Shown: piece after piece, positions 44,081 to 55,440 of the stretch
Layout of the letters: the number at the start of each line of letters is the position of its first letter
Position numbering within the stretch: the stretch's first letter is position 1
DNA from: Cristatella mucedo
Taxonomy: Eukaryota; Bryozoa; Phylactolaemata; Cristatellidae
Direction: 5' to 3'
Assembly (NCBI GenBank): GCA_009760855.2
Contig: WPIO01000011.1
Coordinates: 7,651,501 to 7,715,500 of the forward strand
Length of the DNA: 64,000 bases
Notes under the pieces: model-generated
Databases searched by the model: none
What the model saw: only the letters and a program-made list of their open reading frames with translations
Told to the model about the DNA's origin: nothing
Position numbers and translations under genes: made by a program

Positions 44081-44515
44081 GGGAGCCAAGCTCGGTGTGA
44101 AACTTTACCTAACTTCTACGTAATACCTTCGGGTATTCCGCTTATACCTTCACTTTGATGTTGCATGAGCTGTCCTCGGAGAAGCTACTCAAAATAGGAC
44201 CTGTTTAGCGCAAGGTGCGATGTCACTACTAGTCGATGCCTACCGACGGGTTTTCAATGGCAGATCAGTAAGAGCCTCCCTGCATCTTGCGTTCAATCTA
44301 TCAAGCGCTTGCAGGGAAATCTACGAAGCCTGGGGTTAAAGAGCGATTTAGCAACGTGTGTGGTAGTAGTTCACTTGCCATGCTTCAACTAGAAGTGAAA
44401 TGTAGACTGCCGGCCTTTATTAAGGTTCCAAGAACTTCGTACTTTCGGCGCTTACCGCCTGGGCTGCACTTCGCCTAGCATGCAAGCCACCTAGTCAGCC
44501 CTAGCAGTTAATAAT
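44081..44515. other. Unassigned intergenic stretch
   Basis: No gene or repeat recognised. Confidence 0.5.
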
Positions 44516-44938
44516 TTGCCGCCTGAGAGCGCTAAACCACCAGAAAATGAGCCATCTACCTGTACCTGCAGTCACAGCCGGCCGGAAAGTGCTCAATATA
44601 GTCATTGCAGCCTCAATACTTTCATTCGGCTGCCAACAGGCACGGCTCAACCTCTTAAACTCCGCCTATTAAATGTTCAATCACTAAAAGCAAAGAGGAC
44701 ACTTATTCGCGATTATTTTAACCACGAGAACCTAGATCCATTTCCACCAACCGCGACGTAGATTACGCCCTGATCAGCTGACTGGGCATCTGAGACCACC
44801 CCACACGTTGTGCTCGTTCTTTCTGTCTCGGCTATTTGATGAGGTGGATATTGGGTTGCTGTAGTTGCACTGAATTGTTTGACTATACGACCTGTGGCTT
44901 TTCGCATAGGCCATCTTTTGAACCAGTTGCAATCAGGT
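44516..44938 (+). pseudogene. LINE 5' part (endonuclease start), interrupted
   Basis: Plus strand: QPLKLRLLNVQSLKAKRTLIRDYFNHENLD, the beginning of a LINE endonuclease (LNVRSLxNK...). The region to 44938 parallels 1240-1400. The element is cut at 44939 by a minus-strand LINE A and resumes at about 45437. Confidence 0.7.
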
Positions 44939-45436
44939 AATAATAATGTTAATACATTTAATATATCACCCTCAGAGAACTCCATCTCTTTCTAGGCACT
45001 TTACATTTGCTGCAAAGGAAGCAAGATCAAATGGTTAGTGGTAGCATGCTCAGTAGGCAACAAGAATAACATGGTTAGGGTGAAATGCACAGGGTCAGTA
45101 TGCAAGTATAGATAGTGGCAGCATACACAGAGTCAGCACGCATAAGCACACAAAGGACGAATCACAGAGACCCAATAAATGCTGTGATAAATATGTGCGT
45201 TTTTAGTTTCTTTTGAAATGTGGTCAAGTCAAGAGATGTGACGCAAGTTGGAAGTGAGTTCCAGGCTTTGGGAGCATGCGAACTAAATGCACGGTCTCCA
45301 AAGGATTTGAGGTTTGTACAGGGTATAGGTAAACATTTAGATTCCGAAAAGCCATTTGTACAATGCCTAGTCTAGTGGGGGAGTAGATCTGTTAGGTAGG
45401 CTGAAGACAAAGAATGAAGGGATCTAAAAGTGAGTG
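44939..45436 (-). mobile_element. LINE family A 3' fragment nested in another LINE
   Basis: Tail TAATAATAATG, hairpin at 44965-45030, 3' UTR (CAGCATGCAAG-like, AAGGACGAATCACAGAGACC) and the final coding remnant antisense to 45200-45430. Inserted in the endonuclease of the plus-strand LINE around it. Confidence 0.87.
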
Positions 45437-46165
45437 ACTTCGCCGTTAACGTTGACAATGCAAGTATATTCAGGTCTGCTCATATCTTGACTTCTAGGTT
45501 TGGTTCAACATGTTAATCATGCCACTCATATCGGTGGCCGTATCATGGATCTCGTTATCCCGAAGGATATCTGCCCCATTTACAGTGTTGTGAGCCCGCT
45601 GACCATCTTAGATCATTGCTGAGTCTCATTTACCATTCCTGTTCCGTTGTAAGCACAGGGTAACGTCAAGTTTGTCCAGCGACAGAAAATAAAACGCGTT
45701 AATCCAGAGAAATGTTTGAATTTGTTCTGTGATACATATCTTCTTGATCTGCACCTAAAATCGTCCAACAGCCCCGAAATCTTCAATAATGCAGTGTACA
45801 CGAAACCTAAAAGTGCCCTTTTGAGGAGAGTGCCTCCGTATATTCTACCCACGTAAAGTGTAGTGGCGATTCATTTCAATATCACAAAAACTCCAAAAGA
45901 TACACAATGTAAAGCTCAGGCATCAACGCCGCTTTAAGAAGTCCGGGTATAACGACCATAATCTAGCCAATTTCAACCTGAACTACCCTCCTGACCCAGC
46001 TATGCTTCCCACTTCCGCTTATTCTGTGTGATACGAAGTAAGTTGGCTAACGCATGCGTACCGAAAGCCGCTTGGTCTTTGAGTGGGCTACAGAAAGCTC
46101 TCCTGGGTAACACTCACTTAGTCTTTGTGGCTTTGCAGAGTTGCAGACGGAGATATATTATATTA
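45437..46165 (+). pseudogene. LINE continuation: endonuclease remnant and family B 3' end
   Basis: 45500-45600 parallels the HVGGHILDLVI region at 1620; 45950-46165 is the family B 3' UTR (GCTTCCCACTTCCGC, GGCTAACGCATGCGTACCG, AGTCTTTGTGGCTTTGCAG, GACGGAGATATATTATATTA). The middle of the RT is missing. Confidence 0.65.
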
Positions 46166-46896
46166 ACTTTCTGCTAAAGCGTACCCCTAAGTGTACTCTT
46201 TTTTCTTCTGAATGCTGGCCCAAGCATGATACTATGAATGCCAGTAAGCCTTAGTTATTGATTCTCATTTGGCATGTTTCAAATTGCCTCGATAAAGATT
46301 TAGTTGCCCAGGGTACTATATAAACGTAATGTTATTTTTATTTCTATAGACGCTCCCAACCTGCTTGAATGACTAGAGTGTTGAAGATTGAAGGTTAACC
46401 AGCGTGACAGCGCCAACAGTCACACTTTACGGACAATGGGGACGAAGATTTTCAAGGAAATCTTGGGTGCTTCGCTTCAACCTCTGAAATGAGAATGAAT
46501 ATAGCTGCAAGTTGAGCACTAAATACTGATAAGCGCAAGAACACTCGGCAGCTTGACGGCTTTGTAAGGTGTACATCGGCGCCGCTACTGATTAAGCAGC
46601 AGCCGCCGGAAAATGTGGGAACAAAAGGTACAAGCTAGCATATTTTTGTTTAGCGAAGTAACGAAATTAACTAATCTGCAAACAAAAATATAACGGCACT
46701 TATCCAGAAATCTGCTTATCTCTCTCAGCTTTAAAATTTATCTAGCACTCTACCCTGGCGTCACCTGTTTACTCATTCAAAAGCAAAGTTGCATCAATTG
46801 TCGCAGACCGTCTACAGTGCGACAACGAGCTTACTGTACAAAGGCTATTGTAAGCGAAAGAGACTTCGTACCTAGCATGGCAGAAAGCTAGTTTAC
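46166..46896. other. Unassigned intergenic stretch
   Basis: 46200-46350 has a weak LINE 3'-like end (CTCGATAAAG..GGGTACTATATAAACG). Nothing else recognised. Confidence 0.4.
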
Positions 46897-47002
46897 ATAT
46901 ATATATATATATTTTATTATATATATATAGTTTATTATATATATATAGTTTATTATATATATATATATATATATAGTTTAGTATATATATATATATATAT
47001 GT
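46897..47002. repeat. (TA)n tract with periodic GTTTAT
   Basis: TA runs broken four times by a GTTTA/TTTTAT block, giving a higher-order repeat of about 25-30 bp. Confidence 0.9.
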
Positions 47003-47149
47003 AGTTTTTTCAATATAGCTTAGTTTACTAAATACGCTAGAAAGCTGCTGAGAGGTGCGCTGTGAAAAAAGACGGGCGTCAATAATGATCACTATCACAT
47101 CAGTCTGGCGTGGATAGAATTTAATCTGCCGGGGATATAGTTCCGTCTT

Positions 47150-48130
47150 GTGTAAAGATGGCGGACTCATTGGCCAGTACCAAAGTAAGTTCAACGACTG
47201 TACCGGCCTTCGGGGTCACACAGGGGGGGGCACGCGAACGCCCCCAAAGGCCGGCGCATTGGCTTCGTAGCGAGCCTGCCGCACGCTGCCTCTGCTTCCG
47301 TCCACGCCAGCCGACGGGGCGCGTACACCGAGAATGCCGCGCGGCTGCGGCAGAGCCGGGGTTTGGGGTTGGAAAGACGGCCGGGCTACGACAGGCGGCG
47401 GTGGCAGGAGGCGGCAAGCCGGCTTTGTCGCACGGCGAGGCAGCCGCCCACACACTCGACTAGCTAGCCGAGGCGATGCTATTGGCCAGCGATTGGCTGG
47501 CTAGCCGAGACTAGCTAGCCAATCGCTGGCCGGCGCATGCGAGAGCCTGTGGAGCCGTCTGACAGCACGAAACGACGACACAGGCCAAGCGGGCGTGGGG
47601 TAACGGGCGGGGGGCACAGAGGTACGCACGGGAGCCCTGGGAGCGGGCAGTGCAGCGCCCACTCGAGCGCACCGCCCGAGATCATCGAGCCTCGGACGCC
47701 GTCGATGGCTCGCCCAGCTACGTCCCGCTACTACGTCTCTGGCATTGTCGCGAGGCGCAGATTTTCGTCGCTTTCCGGCGACGACGGGAGACGTAGAGCG
47801 CGAGATCCGATGCGATCCGACGCCTGAGCGGACGGACTGTCATCCGTGCCGGCTTCGTAGGCGCCATTCCACAGGCAGCAGACCAGGACCCCTCGAGGCG
47901 GGACTTTGTCAGAAGCGTTTGCCAAAAGCGCGGCAGCTGCAGCGGCGAGCGAGCATCAGACGCTCTTATCCACCCGCAAGCCAGCCGCTCGGTCGCCACT
48001 GATTTGCAGAGTGACTCCTATCACAGCGCACGAAACGCTCCGGATGGACGACGTTTTTGTAAGCCATACAGTATAGCGAGCTCGAACTGGAAGCGAACGC
48101 ACGGCTCGCCAATCTCACGTCGAATTATTG
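47150..48130. other. GC-rich, CpG-dense region of unknown function
   Basis: Abrupt change from AT-rich to GC-rich DNA with dense CpG. Long open frames on both strands (for example 47158-47463 plus, 47453-47121 minus) are expected by chance at this composition and have no domain I recognise. It could be a CpG-island-like promoter or first exon of an unseen gene, or a GC-rich repeat. Confidence 0.4.
47484..47531. repeat. 48-bp inverted repeat with CCAAT motifs
   Basis: Arms GGCCAGCGATTGGCTGGCTAG and its complement (20 of 21 matching) around a CCGAGA loop. Each arm contains an ATTGG/CCAAT box, facing opposite ways. Confidence 0.85.
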
Positions 48131-48153
48131 AGCCGCTTTGTCTTACGAAGAAC

Positions 48154-48158
<5 letters not shown>

Positions 48159-48236
<78 letters not shown>
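48159..48236. repeat. (CT)n microsatellite
   Basis: Pure CT tract of about 75 bp followed by degenerate CTGTCT repeats to about 48290. Confidence 0.96.
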
Positions 48237-48237
<1 letters not shown>

Positions 48238-48429
48238 AATGTCTGTCACACTGTGTCTTTCTGTCTCTCTCTCCGTTTCTCTCTCTAAACACTTTGCTGC
48301 ATGTGCTGTAAGGGAAGCAAGTCAATACGGTCGGCAATAGCATGCGCTACTCTAGCAGCCACCGGTTCTAACGGTTACCTACTCCCCGCACAAATGCGGT
48401 CACGTTCATTGCGCCGGATGGACGAGACA

Positions 48430-49205
48430 TTAGGTGCATAGATCCGCACCGCCATCGTTTCTACAGGATTGCGGCATAAGGACAGCCGCTGGATGCAGCC
48501 GCGGCAGCGGCGCTCGGCCTGTGCCCCCAGTTGGCGGCGATTGTGGCGTCGCGACGGCGTCCACGAGCGAGTGCCTGCTCGCGGACGCCCGCCTGCTCGC
48601 AGCGGCCGCGAGTCGGGCGATCTGCCCGCCCGCGCGTGCGCGTCGCGCTAGCGCCGCAACGCTCAGCGGTAAGGCGACTGCCGCCGCCGCTGCCGGTAAC
48701 GATGCGGAGCGGCAGCTTGTCGCCGCTGTGACGGTCGCCGGAGCTGTCCTGCTCGCTCGCTGCGCTCTCACCTCGGCTAGCTCCCGGAAAAAGCAGCGGT
48801 CGGTTGTTGGTCGAAAAATATCAGTTGCGAATTGTGCGAGACGGTAGGCGACCGGTTGTTTTTACGAGGCTAGCTTTAGTGTCACGTGACCCGCATGTTA
48901 TATCCCATCCCTCGTGACGTTGCTGTAAATTCCTGATGCGCTTCGCCGAAGCCTTGCGCTTGCGGCGTTGCGAGTAACAAACAGCTACGGCGTTAGGAAC
49001 GCTCTCTCACCTGGCAGCGAACCGCGAAGCGGCAGGAAATCCGGGGTGCACTGCTAGAAAGCCTCCATCTGTCTCTCGAGGCCAGCGGGCGCCATTTCCT
49101 ACATGCGGCACATCCGGAAGGGTCCTCCGCTAGAGGCCGCTGCCTTCCGCGCTCGTTGCCGCCGCTGTCGGAAACTGCATGGCACGTTCGACGACAGAAT
49201 GTAGA
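48430..49205. other. GC-rich, CpG-dense region of unknown function
   Basis: Long alanine/arginine-rich open frames on both strands (48434-48847 plus; 48771-48430 minus), no recognised domain. Composition like 47150-48130. Not called as a gene. Confidence 0.4.
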
Positions 49206-49332
49206 TGCAGCTAGCTGTGTGGCTCCTTACGAGCGGCGTTTGCTTAATTAACTTTTTAAGTCACTTTAATTTCACACGAAGCATATCCGCGTGCGACAGA
49301 CCTTGCGGCCGCGGCGTACATTTCGCAAAAGA

Positions 49333-49587
<255 letters not shown>

Positions 49588-49609
49588 GATATATATATCT
49601 ATATATATG

Positions 49610-50148
49610 GGACAGTTGGACTTTCTTTTGCTCTTGCCACAAGCCCTCGAAGGAGCACTTTGACCGAGCAGGCAGTCTTTGCAGATGCCGAGGCTTTGCT
49701 GACGCACCCCAGCAGGCGTTGCATCTGCGGGCCGCGCTACCCACCCTCTCGCCAAAGGCTCGGCCTCAAAGCCTCGACTTCGTATCAAAAATGGCTCGGA
49801 GACGGTCTTCGTCGTGGTCAGGATGGAAACGGCTCAGAGAGGAAGGTCGAAAACGGGCATCGCACTAGTCCGCGGGCAGCAGTGCCAGCATTCGCGGACT
49901 GCGTCAGCCGCGTTTTACCCGGAAACGAGGCTCGCTCCGCGTGCCTCGGGATTCTGCACTCACAACTGGCTGCTCTGCGTAGGCGCTGCCGTCGCGGACG
50001 AGATCGAAGAGTCGGAATCCCAGCTGTTCCCACTCCCTGGTCGCCCAGTCCGCTTCGTACCACTACCGCACAAGGAATAGCCGCTTGAAGAGTATCAACT
50101 TATGCTGTCCTTTGTTAAGACGGCGGAGTTTTGTGGGAAGATGTAGCT
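49610..50148. other. GC-rich stretch of unknown function
   Basis: Open frames on both strands (49660-50088 plus, 142 codons; 50063-49818 minus) have no domain I recognise. Immediately flanks the end of LTR element copy 1. Confidence 0.4.
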
Positions 50149-50468
50149 TGTAGTCTGAATTATCGTCACGAACGGCACAGAACACCAGCCGACGAGCAAC
50201 ACCACCAGTTTATTCTCCCTCCACATGGAAGCATGGAAGTTTATTCTCCCATGGAAGTTTATTCTCTCATGGAAGTTTATCCACATGGAAGTTTATTCTC
50301 CCTCCACAGGGTGAAGCACGACTCTCCTCGCCCCTCTCGCCCACCGGAGTCCCCCGACTCCTTGGCAAAACAACCACTAATATCCCGGCCCGGCTGCTTA
50401 CCACATCGAGTGTCACAGCCCACTCGTACAGCGATCAGGGGCAGTGTCATCAATTAAATAAAACCACA
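50149..50468 (-). repeat. 3' LTR of copy 1 (320 bp)
   Basis: Minus strand begins TGTGGTTTTATTTAATTGATG and ends CAGACTACA. About 77 bp longer than the LTR at 62658-62900 because an approximately 18-bp unit containing AATAAA is repeated (50210-50310). Confidence 0.75.
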
Positions 50469-50811
50469 TGCCCGCCTGATCTGGAGATCAATTAACGACG
50501 TAGCCAGAGCAGCAAGCAGCTGTTCTTCTCCACTGCATAGACAACGAGAAGGCTAAACATTAAGCACATAGTCATAGCGCACCGGCGGTCTCAGACCACA
50601 TCTTGGCCGTAGCTGTCTGCCGCGCTCGTCTGCTCTGGCCATACTACCAGGGCCAGCATCGAAGTGTGCATCAAGGGGTTCGTTAGCGATCGGTACTGTT
50701 CTGATGTCCGCTCCCTTAATTATGAGGCTAAGTAACGGCTGCTCGGAGGAGGCAGGCGACCGCACGGCCTGTGGAAACAAGCCGGCTGCGTTTTACAGCT
50801 GCGTTCGTGCG

Positions 50812-51626
50812 TCATGGGGCCACATATTTTTCCGCCGCTGGCGCCTCGTCGGGCGGCACAGCCTCGAAGCTCAATGGTGCATCCCACACCACCACCGCGT
50901 CTCCGGGCGCCACCGCCGCCGCGTCTCCGGGCGCCGCCGCCGCCGCGTCTCCGGGCGCCGCCGCCGCCGCGTCTTCGGGCGCCGCCGCCGCCACGTCTCC
51001 GGGCGCCGCCGCCGCCGCGTCTTCGGGCGCCGCCGCCGCCGCGTCTCCGGGCTCCGCCGCCGCCGCGTCTCCGGGCTCCGCCGCCGCCGCGTCTCCGGGC
51101 GCCGCCGCCGCCGCTTCTTCGGGCGCCGCCGCCGCCGCGTCTACGGGCGCCGCCGCCGCCGCGTTTCCGACTTGCACCGCATATCCGATCTGCGCCTCGT
51201 CTCCTACCTGTGCTGCGTCACAGCCCACTTGCGTCGCCGATGAGCCTCCGACCTGCTCCGCATCTCCGACTTGCTCCGAGTCGTAACCCACCGGTTCGTC
51301 GCATGCCAGCATCACCTCCACGGCTTCTGCTACCTCGCAGGCCGTTGCCTCGTTGCACACCCCGTGCGCCTGGCAAACCGTCACAGCCTGGATCGCTGTC
51401 GCCGCGTTCCACACGGTGGCATCCTGGTAAACCATTGTCGCCCGGCACACCGTCGGCGACTGCTGATATTGCTTCTGGTCTCTTTTGTCGCCGCCCTCTC
51501 TCCGACGAGTATTTGCAAACTCAGCGCTCAGCAGTCGCGCTTTACCTGCAGGGCTAGCCAGCGCTGTTACCAGAGCCTCGCGAAGCAGACGGTAGTCATC
51601 CTTGATTGCCTTCGGCATGTAAGAAT
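50812..51626 (-). CDS. Gag-like ORF with expanded 8-residue repeat, 5'-truncated
   Basis: Open for about 270 codons. MPKAIKDDYRLLREALVTALASPAGKARLL is the end of a retrotransposon capsid-like domain (compare LPLFLEGSAFY...MPKAIKGDY in copy 2). A cysteine-containing, Gln/Val/Ala-rich low-complexity section with repeated GxxQVGxA motifs follows, then 11 units of an Ala-rich octapeptide (AAAAAPGD type) from the 24-bp repeat, and the C-terminus VPPDEAPAAEKYVAP. Zinc knuckles are not seen. Function as a structural Gag is inferred from position and capsid similarity. Confidence 0.55.
50897..51160. repeat. 24-bp GC-rich tandem repeat within gag
   Basis: Eleven units of GCGTCTCCGGGCGCCGCCGC plus CGCC with a few substitutions. 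In gag sense (minus) they encode eight residues each. Copy 2 has only about two units at the same place (63545-63600). Confidence 0.93.
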
Positions 51627-51722
51627 ATAATAACAATAATAATAATAATGTACTTGATAAAGCGCCATCAGAGAACTTAATCTTTTTCTAGGCGCTTTAC
51701 ATTTGCTGCAAAGGGAAACACG
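51627..51722 (-). mobile_element. LINE family A 3' hairpin end
   Basis: ATAATAACAATAATAATAAT tail, hairpin (AAAGCGCCATCAGAG ... TAGGCGCTTTACATTTGC), ends at about 51722. Truncates the LTR element. Confidence 0.87.
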
Positions 51723-52469
51723 ATTGATCAAGTCAAGTAGAATAAACCACCAAGTCCTTACAGAGGACTTCTTTTCATGATTAATTTAAACAGGCAATCT
51801 TAAAAGTGAGAAAGCGGAATTCTACCTAAGACCTGTCTCAATTTTTGTGGCATAAAATAGACACCTTTTCCTACTGGGAGAAGTGCTGGTACCGATCTTA
51901 ATCAGTGAGCCAATAAATATTACTGCTATTTATTTTCCCATAAAACTATAGAGCACTTCATTTTTTTCTGTCTGCAAAGCTATCATTAAACGTTAATTGC
52001 GTACTGCTGCTACACCTAGTGCGTCAAAGGTATCCTCACAGTGCAAATGAAACGAAAGAAAAATTTCCATGATACTGTAGCGCTAATTAATACAACTATT
52101 CTACTACGTCCCACTCGAATTGGCAAATATTTTTACATGCTAGATTGCGTGGATTTCTGCTTACGCCGGCGTGCGCACAAAGCTCGCTCCATTTGTTAGC
52201 CAGACTTCCGGCCTGCGTGGGACGGGGTGCGAGAGAGCCAGCGTGTCACCGCCTGTCAACCCGTAAGTCTTCAAGTCAATGCTATCCTTGAGTGATCGCT
52301 TGAGAGGCCTTAAATAATTCACGGATTTCTTGTGATTGCGGTAATTCGTTGCATCCTCGGTAGGCGGCAGAAGAAGTCAGGCTGACGTCATAAGCTTTGT
52401 GTCCGTCGCCGAGTGCTAGCGGGTGAAAATCTGCGCCTCATCATTAGATGGCTAGCAGGTGCAATACAT
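51723..52469. other. Unassigned intergenic stretch
   Basis: AT-rich, no gene, RNA or repeat recognised. Confidence 0.5.
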
Positions 52470-52985
52470 TTAATAATAATAATAATATTGCACTTGATAA
52501 AGCACCCTCAGAGAACTTAATCTCTCTCTAGGCGCTTTACATTTGCTGCAAAGTGATATGCAATAGAATAGTAAGTAAAATCATGCTTGAAAAACAAACA
52601 AAATGAATAATATGGTTAGGGGTGACATGCACAGGGTCAGCATGCAAATGTGGTTAGTGGCAGCATGCACAGTGTCAGCACGCATAAGCACAACAAGGAC
52701 GAATCACAGGGACCCGCTAAATGCTGTCCTAAATAGGTGTGTTTTTAAGTTTCTTTTAAATGTGGTCAGGTCAGGGGATGTTCTGACGCAGGTCGGGAGG
52801 GAGTTCCAGGCTTTGGGAGCATACGAGCTAAATGCACGGTCTCCAAAGGATTTAAGGTTTGTACGAGGTATTTCCAGACTGTTGGATTCCGAAAAGCGAG
52901 TGGTACGATGCTTGGCCTGATGGGGTAGTATATCTGAAAGATAGGCTGGAGCCATAGAATGAAGAGACCTAAAAGTGAGCATTTG
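52470..52985 (-). mobile_element. LINE family A 3' fragment, young
   Basis: Same structure as the copy at 41105, including TAATAATAATAATATTG tail, hairpin, 3' UTR and the last 90 codons (APAYLSDILPHQAKHRTT ... stop at 52704). Ends abruptly at 52982, 5'-truncated. Confidence 0.94.
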
Positions 52986-53560
52986 CTGAAATTAAAAAGT
53001 ACAACTCTACGTAAGTGCAGCAGACTGCCGTAATGGTGTACGCCCACTCTCGAGATATTTCCTCGTATCCCCAGCGAGGTGGACTTCTAAACAAAACGTT
53101 TCTATCGCAAAAGTCTACTCTAGACGAAAAGTGCGCCTACGAGAGGTGTAGCTAAAGTGAGCCTTAGAAACGTATCCCTCATATAACGAGTGAGTACTTA
53201 GGCATTGACTGAATGGAGCTTTAGCCGAATAAAATACGCACCACGCAAACAGCGTGCATATCTTTGAAGTGGACCTTTATCACGAAGTTTGAAGTCCCAT
53301 GAACCACTAGGATGAAATGGACCGTGCAGTTTTTCCTGCCTATGTTTTTGACGAGCCGGCAACTCAGATTTCTCAAAGCATGGCATTGAAACAGCGGCGC
53401 CAGCTAAAGCAGCCGGATTATGGCGAGTAACTGTTATTTGCGATTATGCGATTAGCTTATTGCTTAGGCAGTGTAAAAATTCGGCGCTCTGAGATGAGCT
53501 GGCAGTCAGCATTCTACACTCGGGTCATTGGCTTGGTTGGAGCTGATTTAAGCTCTATGC
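52986..53560. other. Unassigned intergenic stretch
   Basis: Nothing recognised. Confidence 0.5.
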
Positions 53561-54087
53561 CACAGATCCGAAGGTGTATGTCACGGCCGCCGCCGTTGAA
53601 CGCCTGTAACCGTCCGCCGCTGTCAAATAGATTCGACTGCATTATGGATACGGGCTTGCTTTGCTAAGGTGCGAGCGCTCGCCGTCGCTGCCGCGCGCCT
53701 GTTACTGCCGGCGTGCTTGCGTGCATTAGCGCCACACCTGCAAGTAACTAATTGGCACGCTGCAAGGTGCAGGCGTCGCCGGTGTTTACAGTGCGTCGGC
53801 TGCTGAGACAAGCACCGTTACGAGTGCTTCGAATGCGGCCTAGTTCTGACCGGACGTGGAAGCCGCACGGCCAGCAAGCATTCCGTGCACACCTGGACTT
53901 ATCAGCGTTGCCGCTACGAGCAGGTGCTCAATGCCCAATTGAACACGCTTGAACGTCTCTGAAAATGAATGCCGAAATAGTAGCGGCGTCGCTTTCGCAA
54001 CACGCATGCGTCAGCAAAGCACGCGCGGCTTGCGTCGGACTCGTTCTGTCACTCGCGGACGCGTCTCTGCCAGCGCGTCCGCGACGA

Positions 54088-54125
<38 letters not shown>

Positions 54126-54930
54126 GTGGGCGAAGTATCTAACTGCTACAGCGGGCTACCTCGCTCGCCCAGCAGCCGGATACGTGCGACTGTACACAAC
54201 GCTGCCGTGCATTTGCAGCGTATAGGGCAGGCATGCGAAGAAAAGCCCGAGATAAAGCCGCCCAATCGCGAGGTGCGAGATGCTGTTTGCATGCGTGCAC
54301 GCACGCAAATTCGCCGACACAACGTTGGCAGACGACGTTCCAGTAGTCTGCTGCCGTGCAACCCCTGTCGTTCAGCTCTGCCGAGTCGCAGTTCGACCGT
54401 CGGCTTACCAACAGTGACCCTCGGTCGAACCATGCGGCTCGGCCGCAGCGTTTGTTGGTTAACTGCCAGCACTTGCACGAGTTGCGCAGGCAGTCTGACT
54501 CAGTCGTAGCCACCATAAGCTGCCGCTGCGTGCTCTTCATTTTTCCAGGACCCACACTGCGAGAGTGGGCTGGAGTGTGGGAACAGGAATTCACCCGTCG
54601 CTTTCTCGCAACCTCATTTGTTCGCGTAAACTGAAATGCGTCCGACAGCGCGCGCGCTCGTGCGCGCACGCTGCGACCCTCGAGCGCCGACCGGCACGAG
54701 AGCACCTGTGACGACGTTGCGAAATAATCGAGCCATTGCATTCTCGCTCCTTTGCGAGTGCAGGCAACTGATCTACCGGCAGCGCGCTCTGCCGCCAGCC
54801 GCGATCAAAGCTGACTGCGGCCAACGGATTCAAACTCGCTGGCAACGTGGCGTAATAGCAAACAAGGGGTATCGTGCATGAACCGCCTGCATCGTCACGA
54901 GCCAAAAAGGAAAAAGCTGCCATGTGGGCG
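53561..54930. other. GC-rich, CpG-dense region with (GGC)n
   Basis: Second CpG-dense block, including a (GGC)n run at 54094-54128. Overlapping frames on both strands up to 200 codons (54741-54139 minus; 53949-54509 plus), rich in Arg, Ala, Ser and Cys, none with a recognised domain. Promoter/first-exon island of an unseen gene or a GC-rich repeat are both possible. Confidence 0.4.
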
Positions 54931-55119
54931 GCACGTAGCCCACGCCTCTTAAAATGCCCACGCTGTGCCATGACTGTAATCAATAGTTTGCCCAAATAGT
55001 TAGTAAATATGCGACTAAAATAATGGGCACAAGTAAGTCAAGTATACTATGTTGAGCGAGAGATTGTATAAACTCGGAAGTTTGTGACTATCCCTTCATT
55101 TAACCACAAACTAGCATGT

Positions 55120-55440
55120 GCAAAATGACAAGAGAGACTTGCAGTTCTCTTAAGACGTGGCACTTAAGTAAGGCTGATTAGTAGTAACATTCTCAATGTA
55201 ATCAAGCATGACATTGTAAGATGTGACATGCGCAGTGACAGCAGCCACAGTGTCAGCATGCATAAGCACACAAAGAACACATCACAAGGACTCACTAAAC
55301 AGGTGTGTTCTTAAGCTTCTTTTTAAATGTCGTCATGTCAGGGGATGCCGTGACGTCAGCCCGTAGTGGGTTCCAAGCTTCGGGAGCACACGAACAAACG
55401 GCACAGTTTGCAAAGGTTTTTAGACTGTGCCTCATTTCAT
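55120..55440 (-). pseudogene. LINE family A 3' fragment, old
   Basis: Decayed 3' UTR (GTGTCAGCATGCATAAGCAC, AACACATCACAAGGAC) and C-terminal coding (TTFKKKLKNTPV at about 55300, CAPEAWNPL near 55370). Hairpin recognisable only as GAGACTTGCAGTTCTCTT. Confidence 0.7.

Larger units (their letters stand above)
50149..51626 (-). mobile_element. Deletion-derived LTR retrotransposon, copy 1 (5'-truncated)
   Basis: Minus strand: truncated gag from 51626 (MPKAIKDDYRLLREALVTAL...) to a stop at 50812, then about 340 bp including a frame ending RPPVRYDYVLNV at about 50553, a GC-rich purine-leaning run (AGATCAGGCGGGCA) and the 3' LTR (50468-50149). The same order occurs at 62658-64000 on the plus strand. 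No protease, RT or RNase H is present, so the element is non-autonomous. The left part has been replaced by a LINE A tail at 51627. Confidence 0.78.

Noticed and set aside
50704-51286. Arg- and Ala-rich plus-strand frames of 171-247 codons
   Set aside because: Antisense shadows of the gag repeat; the minus frame contains the capsid-like sequence.
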